This document shows positions 55,501-64,000 of a DNA stretch of 64,000 nucleotides, piece after piece. Source of the DNA: Ricordea florida (taxonomy: Eukaryota > Cnidaria > Anthozoa > Corallimorpharia > Ricordeidae). The notes beneath the pieces are model-generated. The model was not told the origin of the DNA, made no database searches, and saw only the letters and a list, made by a program, of their open reading frames with translations. The stretch is from assembly GCA_949710005.1 (NCBI GenBank), contig OX453276.1, positions 25,692,346-25,756,345 on the forward strand. The letters are read 5' to 3'. The first letter of the stretch is position 1. Every line of letters starts with the position of its first letter. Position numbers and translations under genes: made by a program.

Positions 55501-58500
55501 ATTGAATTAGAAGAACAGGAGGTGAAGGAAGAGGAGCTCATTAAGGAGGAATCCTCATATGTCGGCGACAGCGGTGTACCACTTCATGACATTTTAAATG
55601 AACGCAAACAAAGTCTTGGTATGTGCTGAGATTCCACTAGATGTGCGTACAGCGCCCTGGGTGCATTCAGTTTAAGTTAAGCCGAAGGTCTTCTACATGG
55701 GCTTTAAAATTTTGCGGTGCCCTGGCGTTAGATTTTGGGTCAATAATGCATTAAAACGTTTACAAGTTTGGCTCTTGTTTGAACCATAAAGTTAACAATA
55801 ACTAGACTTGTAATAGTTTTGTTGAATTGACCCCTTGCGTTTTTTAGCAAGCAAAAGCTTGGCGTGATGTGGCTTGCATATACCTGATGGTACAGTATCG
55901 GATCTTTATCATATGACCTCTGCTCCCCGCGCGCGCTTCTCTTGAAGAACGTTGTGAGAAAAATCCCTACATGATGGCCGTAGAACGCCACGCCGCCCTG
56001 TAAACAGCCCTCGCGAGATGCAGCCGCTGCAAAATGGAAAAAAAAGAGAGAGCGGGGCTCGGTCCGTATGTCATGACCTCGAACCAAATATCTTCCTGTT
56101 CGGCCTTCCTGGTCAGTCAATAAGTGGATTGTCTTCTCGCGGTCTTAGGCGCAGGTATGATGATAAGGTTGTGAAGAGACTGCGTGTATGTAAGCATTCT
56201 TTGGCGTGAGAGTTTTGACCGCTTTATCACACACTTCAAAAATCCTTCGGTGTTGGAAAGCGAAATGTAGTCAGTTCTCGGGTTCCATACATTTCTGGTC
56301 CTGCTGGTCACGAAAAACCATTAATATGCAGGCAGGTTTACAATTGGGTCGGAGACGAAGTCCTGATCGTCGTAATCGGAGTGAGGTTGCGAAAGTGGAT
56401 TTAGATTCGCGTCTTAAGAATCAGTTTCATAATCTTTTTTTTCCGATTGACTTTTGACTTTCACTCAACAAAACGAGCACTGTAATTGGTTGATTCTTGG
56501 TCACGTGCCCCTGATCAAATTCAAATGTATTGCGCAGTTGTTGCCCGCGCGCCGAATACAACTGCACGTGATCAGTGCATGACTGAGTTAAAAATGGCGT
56601 AATCTTCTAAATATATGACAAAGCACTTAAGGTACGTCCCACGGGAAACTAGTTAGGTTTGTTTTCCCTCGAGTCCTGATGTTTCCCTGGACTTTCCCTC
56701 GTGAAACTTTAGGACTCGCGTGAAAACAAAACTAACTGTTTCCCTCGGAACCATACATTATGTGGATATTATTTCTCATTCTCACGTAATTAAAGTCCAG
56801 CGAAATAAAGTGTTCGCGGAAATTAACCACGCAAAATTTACGATCGTGCTACATGATTCTCTTTATGATAATATACATGCAAAAATTTCAACGTGCCGTT
56901 TGGCTGAGAGAGCACGTGAGTTAACCTCAAACAGTGCAGAAAGTTATTTGAATTGTAGAAAGATGAAATTGAATGCAGACATTTGAAATTGAATTTTGGC
57001 AGGTATATTATTAACAAGTAATCAAACGATTTCGAGTGTAATTTTGTATAAATAAGCACTCGTAAGTTTCGTCCTACAGGCTCGTGTAATTTTTTTGCAG
57101 TCCTTTTTTTAGAGAAATTTACTTGTGCTCATTTATTCAATGTTGCACTTGTAACCTTTTGATTGTCCTCCAGCTGTAGGCACAATTCAACGGTGTCATG
57201 TAGTAGACTTGTGTACCTGTGCTCTATTGTAAACATGTTTTTGGTCATCTGGTTTTGTTCAGTGTAATGGAAACTATCGCTATGGAAAATGAAAATTAGT
57301 TGTGGCAATTTCGAGGGTAACTGTTTGTTATTGCAGATCAGTCTTTTGACAATTTCGCGAAATTTGAATCCCTGATAATGCATTGTTTAACCAAATCTCG
57401 AAATTTTAGTCGCGCGAAATATGCCCGTCCATTTTCGTGAAATTATTTTCCCACGAAATAAGTAACAATTTAGTAGATTGTCGGAGTCGAAAATATCATT
57501 AAAGCAATTTTTAAGTGACAGCACATGTTAACAGGCATTGTGATTGGTTTATCCTTGCGCTTTTGTCTCAGACCTTTTGATTGGCTTGTCCTTTCGCTTT
57601 AGCTTCAGGCGCTGTGATTGGTTGATTCTCACTCTTCTCTTTCAGGCATTATGATTGGCTTATTTTTTTTTGCTTCGGCCTCAGGCGTTTTGATTGGTTT
57701 ATTCTCACGCTTCTGCTTGCCGCTTTTTCTAAAACGTTTTTGATGGGTCAAAATATTACGCATCGTATTCTTAGGTGTATTCAGGGAGCCCGCAGGTTAT
57801 GAGGCCAGTGGTGATGATGTAGAGGACGCGCAGGAGATTATGGCTGATCATAGTAAGTGATACGTGACACTTGGAGGCTTTGTAATTGGGTTATTCTTGT
57901 GCTTTGGCTTCTGGCGCTATGATTGGTTATTCTTCCACTTCTCTCTCAGGCGTTTTGATTGGTTTATTCTTGCGCTTCTTTTGGCGCCTTTTCATAACCA
58001 GTTTTTACCGGGTCAAAATATTACGCATTGTGTTCTTAGGTGAACCCAGGGAGCCTGAAGATTATGAGGACAGTGGTAATGATGCAGAGGATGTGCAAGA
58101 GATTGTGGATGATCAAAGTGAGTGACACTTGACGCGTTAGCCGTTGCGATTGGCTTCTTCTTGCCCTTCAGGCGCTGTGATTGGTTTATTCTTTCCGTTC
58201 TGTCTGAGGCATTTTGATTGGTTATGCTTCAGGCGTCCTGATTGGTTTATTCTTGCGCTTCTGCTTGCGACTTTTTCTAACCAGTCTTTGCTCGGTCAAA
58301 ATATTACGCATTGTGTTCTTAGGTGAATCCAGAGAGCCCGCAGGTTATGAGGCCAGTGGTAATGATGTAGAGAATGCGCAGGAGGTTGTGGATGATCATA
58401 GTAAGTGACACCTGCCTATTGGCGTATTTTTCTGATCCAGAGTGGCTTCTTTTATCAGCGGTTTCTGATTGGTTCGACTAGTGTTAGATGGTAAATTCTG

Positions 58501-61500
58501 ATTGGACTGACAAACCATGCGGAGTGGATCTTGGAAGTTATTCTAATTACGATTCAGAAAAGCGTTGTTAGAAAGCCTCGAAATCTTTTCGGGCCTGCCA
58601 ATGTAAAAATATGTATCACTCATTCCACCAACCTGTTCTTTGAACATGTTTTGTTGAGGCCAGTTATGATTGTCACAAACGTGTGGTTTTAAACTGCAGT
58701 GTGACTTATTGCCGCGGCGTCAGAGATCGAAAACGCTCTTGTGTTGTAACATTCTCCTTCCCAGAGGCTGCGATTCTTTTGACCAGTGAAATAATCGCGG
58801 CCAAAGAAGAATGGGTTTTCAGATACGAATGCCAAGAAAGACAATCGTGCAAATATTGCACATGCAGGACTGAAACGGAGAAAATGGAAATAGGTGGCTG
58901 TCGGGTCGCTTAAACGGGAACCGCGGATCAACGTCTGAGTTTCTTCTAGGTTGATTTGCAATTCCTGGAAAACTCGCCTCTTCAGAAACGTAAATTAGAC
59001 AAAGAAAAGTCAAAGAAAGTTTTCTTTGCCCCGTCTGGTTCTTGCTATTGCCATTATGCTAGGGCTAGGAAGTTTTGGAGAAATTTGAAGCACTGAAGTT
59101 TCCTCTCAGAGATCAAAAGCTTCCCTCAATCTTGTTTGTAAATAGCCAACTGGTTTACCTCCAGCTAGTTGGGCTTGTCGGCCGTGTTGAATTATTTGTT
59201 TCACTTACTCTGGCCCACTATCTTTAGTGCGTAACTACTGTCGAAGGTAAATCAATGGATATTTATTTACTTTTTTTTTATAAACGATCTCAGGATTCCA
59301 AGTTAACAGCTGCTGTTGCTTCTTCTCTTTGCAATTTCTGGAGCGATGAATTAACCCTATCATTCGCATTTCAATCAAAAATTTCAGTTTTCGTTGGTAA
59401 AACGTAAGCGTCCTGCTGTGCATTGATTGGTTTTGTACTTTAAAAGGTGAACCTGTGGAACAAGTGCGGCAAGTTGTAAGCAATGAAAGGAGAAACAGTG
59501 AAGTCTACGAAGCCAGCGGTAATGACACGGAGGATGCGCACGAAGTCTATGATGAACAAAGTAAGTTCCATGCGCGACTTTTATTTTTTGAAAAACGCTT
59601 TTTCCCATTAAGCAATTGATATATTAAATTGTTTTATATTTCTGCAGATGAACTCGCTGCACAAGATCGCCAAGGCGGTGGTGAAAGAAGAGATAGTGAA
59701 GGTACAGGCATTAACAAGTCAAACTACGGCATTGTCCCTAAACCTTTGAAGGCTTAACAAAAATCAAAAGCCGTCTCAGATGATTTGTTAGGTTCAATTA
59801 TTAATTTACACGGCGCAGTTTCTATGTAAATATTCAATTGCGCACAAGGGCCAGACCACAACATCAGGATCTACGTCCCCCACTTTTCGCCAGCAGTGTG
59901 TGGGTTCTTTAACGTCTCACAAATATATTACGAACAAGATTTGTGAGACGGGACCTACGGTTTATCGTCCTTGTCCGAGAAGACTAGAAAGTCTAACCAT
60001 TTACAGATGTCATTACAAAGGCAGCACTTTCTTCTCAGTAATTTGAAGACCCTGAGCGATGGCCCGGCCGAGGTTCGAACCCACGACCTCCCGCACGATA
60101 GTCCCGTGCTCTACCAACTGAGCCAACCGGTCGGGTGGTTTATAATCTCGAGACCCACTGTCGTCGTCGCTTTTAAGTCCTTCGAGTCCATTTCTCTGCA
60201 GTCAATTATGCCCTAATTTATTTCCTTTTCGTATTTTAACTGTAAAAGGTTTATATTGGCGAGGGATGGAACGAAGCCAACTCTACAAATTAACGTCTGA
60301 CTAATTTACTGGCAGATATACTGAGGCGCTGAACACAGAATGAACGAGAAACGATAAGCGTACCATTTTTGGTAATGTTGGTGTAAAGATGAGCGTACTT
60401 TTGATGATTTTCAGCCGTCTCGACTTATAAAAAGAAACAAAGAAGGAGAGGCAAACTTGGTTTGATTCTCGGTCTGAGTACATAAAATAGAGCACTTTAT
60501 AAATGGCGGACGATTTATTATACTTTTGTATGCATGTTAATTAGACACACTGGCCTCATTTTGGAACAAAAATTCTATTGAATTTTGTACATCCTAACGA
60601 GGCCAGTAAGGCTCATTACCATGAAAACAAAATAAAGTTTTGTTTGGCCGCCATTGTGAAAGATGTCTATAGGTCGCATATTTGCATTGCGGATGTAAAC
60701 GCGGCTGAAAATTTGATCTCCGCAGCATTTCTCGCAGTTTTTAGCTAATTGCTAGATTTTGCGTTAATACCGAGAATTAAATGTCAGTTTTAGCAATGCC
60801 AATTGCGCTGACACTCCGCGAGTCAATTCTTCAATTTGTCTGATCTTTTCCACAGTTAAGCCTTCAGTCTATGAAGCCAGCGGTGACCAGCAGGAAGATG
60901 GGGTGGAGATTAAGGATGACAGAGGTAAAGTGATGAATAGGATTCAGTCGGTGATTGACTGATACTGGTCTCATCCGTATCCGCTGAACAGTGGAGTTAT
61001 TCGTCTAATATGACAGCAAACGTTGTTTCCTGAAGTGTGAAGTACGCATTTTATAGCATTGTTTAACTGAACAATAAAACCCACCTAGACAAAGAAAAGG
61101 AAAAAGTGCCCCGTAACTCTGAAAACTGCAAAGAGCTGCTGCACAAAGAGGCCAATTGATGTAAAAGGTTTTGAAGGACTGCATGCTATAATAATAATAA
61201 TAATAATAATAATGAACTTTATTTTAGTGTCAACTGTATCTAGCACTGACGTACTAACTGTAAAGCACAAATCAAATCAAATCATATTTAATTAAATCAA
61301 ATCAAATGTTGGTTTTTGTGGAGAGGGGAAACCGGAAAACCCGGAGAAAAACCTCTCGGAGCAGAGCAGAGAACCAACAGACTCAGCCCACATATGACGC
61401 CGGGGCCGGGAATCGAACCCGGGCCACATTGGTGGAAGGCGAGCGCTCTCACCACTGCGCCAACCCTGCTCCCACCCTTCCCATCCCTTGCGAAGAACGA

Positions 61501-62002
61501 ACTTAAACACGTCAATCAGTACAAGGGTGGCGTTCTACGTTAGTTCAGCTCGTTTCCTAGGATGATGTTGGTGTTTGAATCATGAAACCACCGTTCTCGG
61601 CACTCACTTTTGTTATTACTAAATGTGCGTAGGCTTCTGCCTCTCTGTTACTGAAGCGTTCGAAAGTGACGAGGTATGCATTGCTTGTGAGACCCAAAAC
61701 GTTTTAAGCCGATTTCGGGCACGAAAATTCGCACTGTAGTGTTGGAACGAAGCCATTTCTGCCCGCCACACACTGCCAGAAAGCAGGAACTTGAAGAGTT
61801 GCTAAAGAACAGAGCTCTTTGTTTCATTACCGCCTTCCTATGTCGTTATTTACGGTTTGGTCTCGCATATTTTTGTTCTGTTACAGAGACAAAAGAAGAC
61901 AAACCAATTGATCAGATGTCGGCAGAAGAAGTGACTGAGGAGGAAATAGCGGAGGAAGAACCTCAACCGAAACAAGATGCAAACGTTAGTTATTCTCTAT
62001 AA
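49585..62002 (+). CDS. DCDC2-like doublecortin protein with acidic repeat tail (17 exons, 520 aa)
   Basis: Reconstructed exons: 49585-49850, 49996-50053, 51438-51532, 51929-52001, 53329-53381, 53496-53585, 53875-53919, 54101-54149, 54353-54406, 55426-55618, 57775-57852, 58040-58117, 58323-58400, 59447-59560, 59648-59701, 60856-60924, 61887-62002. All introns are GT-AG in phase, total 1563 nt. Start MAALDTRRN is the first ATG in frame. DCX1 (about 9-95): IRICLLRNGDKRF, FMDDVTT, FTPNHGHRIRTLEQLQSNGS, YVVAGGEPFKKIGY. DCX2 (about 133-225): ILTIYVFCNG, LYVAVGRDG. A basic KTRKKKS segment follows, then an acidic region and five exons with a YEASGND core. Doublecortin domains bind microtubules. The spacing and motifs are closest to DCDC2, a ciliary axoneme protein. 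The last exon could splice further at GTTAGT, so the C-terminus is less certain. Confidence 0.82.
50054..51437 (+). other. Intron 2 of the doublecortin gene
   Basis: Donor GTATTG, acceptor TCTCACAG. No repeat or gene recognised. The ORF pair at 51122-51362 is without domain features. Confidence 0.5.
52002..53328 (+). other. Intron 4 of the doublecortin gene
   Basis: Holds a short iterated CTCGATAC/CTTGATAC stretch at 52176-52222 and otherwise nothing recognisable. Confidence 0.5.
54421..54631. mobile_element. Intact piggyBac-like MITE in intron 9
   Basis: TTAA, then CCCTTTAAGCCC at the left, and GGGACTTAAAGGG then TTAA at the right. 211 bases, no ORF. It serves as the uninterrupted reference for 32473-33125. 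Confidence 0.75.
54885..55107 (+). repeat. Interspersed repeat, uninterrupted copy (intron 9)
   Basis: GAGTTATGGACGCACGCGG, CGAAAGAAGCGTAAGAGA and CATGCAACCCATGGGCAAAT...CGCGCGTATTAG are shared in order with 62299-62757. This copy lacks the 170-base insertion present there. Confidence 0.75.
55619..57774 (+). other. Intron 10 of the doublecortin gene
   Basis: Contains a foldback at 56643-56744 and, from 57530, the repeated TTGATTGG-containing words that continue between the cassette exons. No further YEASGND-type exon was found in it. Confidence 0.55.
56643..56744. repeat. Foldback element
   Basis: GGGAAACTAGTTAGGTTTGT at the left pairs with ACAAAACTAACTGTTTCCC at the right, and CTCGAGTCCT with AGGACTCGCG inside. 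A related piece lies near 40710-40730. Confidence 0.65.
57775..57852 (+). CDS. Doublecortin cassette exon 11 (repeat 1)
   Basis: 78 bases, phase 1 to 1, encoding VFREPAGYEASGDDVEDAQE plus a short acidic end. Skipping or including it would keep the frame. Confidence 0.8.
58040..58117 (+). CDS. Doublecortin cassette exon 12 (repeat 2)
   Basis: 78 bases, phase 1 to 1, encoding EPREPEDYEDSGNDAEDVQE and an acidic end. Donor GTGAGT instead of GTAAGT. Confidence 0.8.
58323..58400 (+). CDS. Doublecortin cassette exon 13 (repeat 3)
   Basis: 78 bases, phase 1 to 1, encoding ESREPAGYEASGNDVENAQE and an acidic end. At nucleotide level it is closest to exon 11, suggesting recent duplication or conversion between them. 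Confidence 0.8.
58401..59446 (+). other. Intron 13 of the doublecortin gene
   Basis: Only the first part resembles the cassette introns. The rest is unique, with no gene recognised. ORFs at 58683-59013 have no domain. Confidence 0.5.
59447..59560 (+). CDS. Doublecortin cassette exon 14 (diverged repeat)
   Basis: 114 bases, phase 1 to 1. It has an extra N-terminal stretch and then EVYEASGNDTEDAHEVYDEQ, the same core as exons 11-13 with older divergence. Confidence 0.8.
59845..60137 (-). mobile_element. tRNA-derived SINE (family B), intron 15
   Basis: The minus strand reads CCGACCGGTTGGCTCAGTTG (A-box), B-box GTGGGTTCGAACCTCGGCC, then the body shared with 45264-45655. Complete through the promoter, so it shows the empty site for the 104-bp element at 45282. 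Confidence 0.85.
60138..60855 (+). other. Rest of intron 15 of the doublecortin gene
   Basis: A stretch near 60535-60610 (GGCCTCATTTTGG, CTAACGAGGCCAGT) resembles parts of the 12318/30245 repeat family. Nothing else recognised. Confidence 0.45.
60856..60924 (+). CDS. Doublecortin cassette exon 16 (diverged repeat)
   Basis: 69 bases, phase 1 to 1, encoding VKPSVYEASGDQQEDGVEIK and an acidic end. The YEASG core identifies it as a member of the repeat. Confidence 0.75.
61190..61475 (-). mobile_element. tRNA-derived SINE (family A), intron 16, intact promoter
   Basis: The minus strand has GGGAGCAGGGTTGGCGCAGT, B-box GGGTTCGATTCCCG and a full body ending in (TTA)n (forward ATAATAATAA at 61190-61214). 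It is the uninterrupted reference for the copy at 41112-41667. Confidence 0.85.
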
Positions 62003-62298
62003 GCTTTCTTCATGTTATTTGTGTCTTCTATCGCCCTCCTGTTTAGAAAAGTCTTTCTGTAAGCTTTTTTTTATGGAATTCGTTTTTTTACATATACATA
62101 ATCGATTTTATCAGTAGTTTTGTTCTTGTTCAAGTTTTTTAAACCTGTGATTATGTTTCTAGAGTTCGAGTGCTGCTGCAGCCTTTAACGTCACATTTGT
62201 TTTATCACAATCACTTGACACTGTTGATGACTTCCGCACATGTTGCCCAATTGTCAGTCAGCATCAACAACGGAAGAAATGCTAAACGTGCAGCGTGT

Positions 62299-62757
62299 AA
62301 CCATCGAGTTATCGACGCACGCGGGAGGTTGTTAGCACGAAAGAGGCGTAAGAGATGCTTGAGGCGCAGCCGAGAGCATGTCTAGCTTCTTGACTGCTTA
62401 GCATGCCTCCCAAGTGCGTCCATAACTCGATGGTTGCACAGCCGCTGCGTTTATCATATCTTTTACAACATAAGACTTCACAACTCCACAATCTGATGTC
62501 AGCATGCAACCCATTAGTCTGCTACACAGCCGTTATTAGTGTCGTCACGCAACGCTCCTCCCCACTAATGTGGGGAGGAGCGTTGCGTGACGCTCCTCCG
62601 CAACGCTCCTCCACGCAACGCTCCTCCCCACTAGTGGGGAGGAGCGTTGCGTGACGACACTAATAACGGCTGTGTAGCAGACTAGCAACCCATGGGCAAA
62701 TAGATCGCGCGTATTAGCCTATCATAGCGCGCGCTTTCCCAAACTAAGTTATAAAGT
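62299..62757 (+). repeat. Interspersed repeat with an insertion
   Basis: Same family as 54885-55107. It adds an internal palindrome (ACCATCGAGTTAT...ATAACTCGATGGT, 62300-62436) and a 170-base insertion at 62515-62684. Confidence 0.75.
62515..62684. mobile_element. 170-bp foldback transposon with 9-bp target duplication
   Basis: TIRs of about 50 bases (TAGTCTGCTACACAGCCGTT at the left, exact complement at the right) surround GGAGGAGCGTTGCG repeats. The element is flanked by GCAACCCAT on both sides. The copy at 55028-55036 has a single GCAACCCAT, the empty site. A 9-base duplication fits Mutator-like elements; no transposase is present. Confidence 0.85.
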
Positions 62758-63044
62758 TCTTTTCAGAACTACCTGCACCTATTCACATATTTTTTTTTTC
62801 TAAATTTCTATTGCGATGGTCAGATCTTCGACCATGTTTTCGCCCAGGGTGTAAATGTATGATTTTTGTGCGATTGCCAAATTGTTAAAATGTTAATGGA
62901 AAGTTCTACGCTGTTTTGAAACAAATCAGAGAAGAAGAAGCCATGAAATTGAATTTTCACCTGATCATCTATCAGTAAAGTGTCCGAATGCTTATTTTAA
63001 TTTATGCCCTTAAATAGTGAGGGTTATTATGTCAGCTCAGTGGA

Positions 63045-63490
63045 GATTGATATATTAATGTGTTCAGGCAAAGAAGTTGATATAATGTGTTTAGGTAGAG
63101 ATTGATATAATTATGTGTTTAGGAAAACACCAGGCTAGACGAGGTAAGATTGTCACAGAAAGATTTTCACAGATTGTCACATTGATATAATGTTAACATT
63201 GTAGGCAGAGATTGATATGTTTCTTTTTGGTATACATTGATATAATGTTTTGTTTGGGTAGAGATTGATATAATGCGGTGTTTTGGTAGAGATTGATATA
63301 ATGTGTTTAGGTAGAGATAGATATAATGTTGTGTTTGGGTAGAAATTGGTGTAAAGTTGTGTTTAGGTAGAGATTGATATAATGCTGTGTTTAGGTAGAG
63401 ATTGATGTAAAGTTGTGTTTAGGTATAGATTGATATAATGTTGTATTTAGGAAAACACCAGGCTAGACGAGGTAAGATTGTCACAGAAAG
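63045..63490 (+). repeat. Tandem array, about 30-bp unit, with a duplicated flank
   Basis: About a dozen degenerate copies of GTTTAGGTAGAGATTGATAT plus AATG, of variable length. AGGAAAACACCAGGCTAGAC and the following 22 bases occur at 63121-63162 and again at 63449-63490, so a larger segment was also duplicated. Confidence 0.85.
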
Positions 63491-64000
63491 AAGGTACCTT
63501 TGTCAAGTCACGACAGAGATCGAACAGTAAGGTGCGCCTAGTTGCTTTCACTAAAAAAAAACGACTTTACCTCTGTAATTCTGGCAGAGTAGCTTAGAAA
63601 TGTGGCATTTTGTGAAGGGATATAGTGGCAGGTAGCCTCGAAACCAATGTCGCAAACATGCAGCTAATTGATAGAGCCTGGACCAGGTTTGGTTTTCCTT
63701 AGCTGGGTGTCACAAAACTATATTAAGTCATTTTCACTGAGTTGGCATGATACCTTGTTGCCATGGTATCATATCTAACCCTTTTGTGTGCGGACTCATC
63801 CCATCAAACAATGGGGTTTGTTTTCTCATCCGTTCACGTTCTTGTTGTTTCGCCCAATTAGGGAAAAAGAAGTGGCGTTTCATAGTCAACTGGTAGCTCG
63901 TTTTGGACAAATTCTGCGGCGTTCATAGAGCTTCACTCTTTTTTCGGTGACGTGGGTTTAAAAAATTGTAAATCTACAAAGAATGTATTAACTCATTGGT
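63491..64000. other. Intergenic, no gene seen
   Basis: Nothing recognisable. The ATG ORFs are short and there is no repeat structure. Confidence 0.5.

Larger units (their letters stand above)
57530..58322 (+). repeat. Tandem duplication of intron-plus-exon units
   Basis: Three exon copies (57775, 58040, 58323) start 265 and 283 bases apart. Each is preceded by the same intron end (GGTCAAAATATTACGCAT...TTCTTAG) and by several 30-35-base words of the form GGCG(T/C)T(T/G)TGATTGGTTTATTC. The whole unit, not only the exon, has been duplicated. Confidence 0.85.

Noticed and set aside
57886..58408. Plus-strand ORFs of 60-80 aa with hydrophobic repeats
   Set aside because: They run from the duplicated introns into the cassette exons. 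The N-terminal parts are intronic.
1..64000. Bacterial-type defence system, CRISPR array or biosynthetic cluster
   Set aside because: No direct-repeat/spacer pattern, no operon spacing, and all intact genes have animal families and introns.

Overview
The window is eukaryotic and animal. Its genes are split by GT-AG introns, intergenic DNA is AT-rich, and it is packed with LINEs, tRNA-derived SINEs, Penelope-like elements and short inverted-repeat elements. No bacterial-style operon, CRISPR array or rRNA is visible. The repeat style, the rhodopsin-family receptor and the ciliary doublecortin gene suggest an anthozoan cnidarian, probably a stony coral. That placement is inference.

Layout. 1-6.0 kb: short foldback/TIR repeats and a decayed Ty3/gypsy element on the minus strand, with a putative LTR. 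6.0-7.1 kb: 3' exon of a glycosyltransferase (beta-1,4-GalNAc-transferase-like). 10.8-11.9 kb: a single-exon class A GPCR. 12-25.7 kb: a retroelement graveyard with an L1/Tx1-like LINE 3' end, a minus-strand Penelope-like (PLE) remnant carrying a hammerhead motif and a 42-bp minisatellite, a nearly complete plus-strand PLE lying between two (TA)n tracts, an R2-like fragment and a minus-strand LINE. 25.7-42.4 kb: a reconstructed 14-exon gene for a 1178-residue protein with two calponin-homology (CH) domains and a long coiled coil. 42.4-49.5 kb: a second repeat-dense zone (LINE, three SINE families, four copies of one Harbinger-like MITE in the window, hammerhead foldbacks). 49.6-62.0 kb: a reconstructed 17-exon DCDC2-like doublecortin gene of 520 residues. 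Its C-terminal half is built from a row of tandemly duplicated, phase 1-1 acidic exons. 62-64 kb: foldback repeats and a tandem array.

The cellular genes look unrelated to one another: Golgi glycosylation, signalling, actin cytoskeleton, and axoneme/microtubules. They do not form a system. The most notable signals are the doublecortin exon cassettes and their duplicated introns, several hammerhead-ribozyme-like motifs inside small palindromic insertions, and a set of nested insertions whose empty sites can be read from paralogous repeat copies in this same window.

Exon coordinates were assigned by eye from splice-site consensus, phase continuity and domain homology. No transcript evidence was available.
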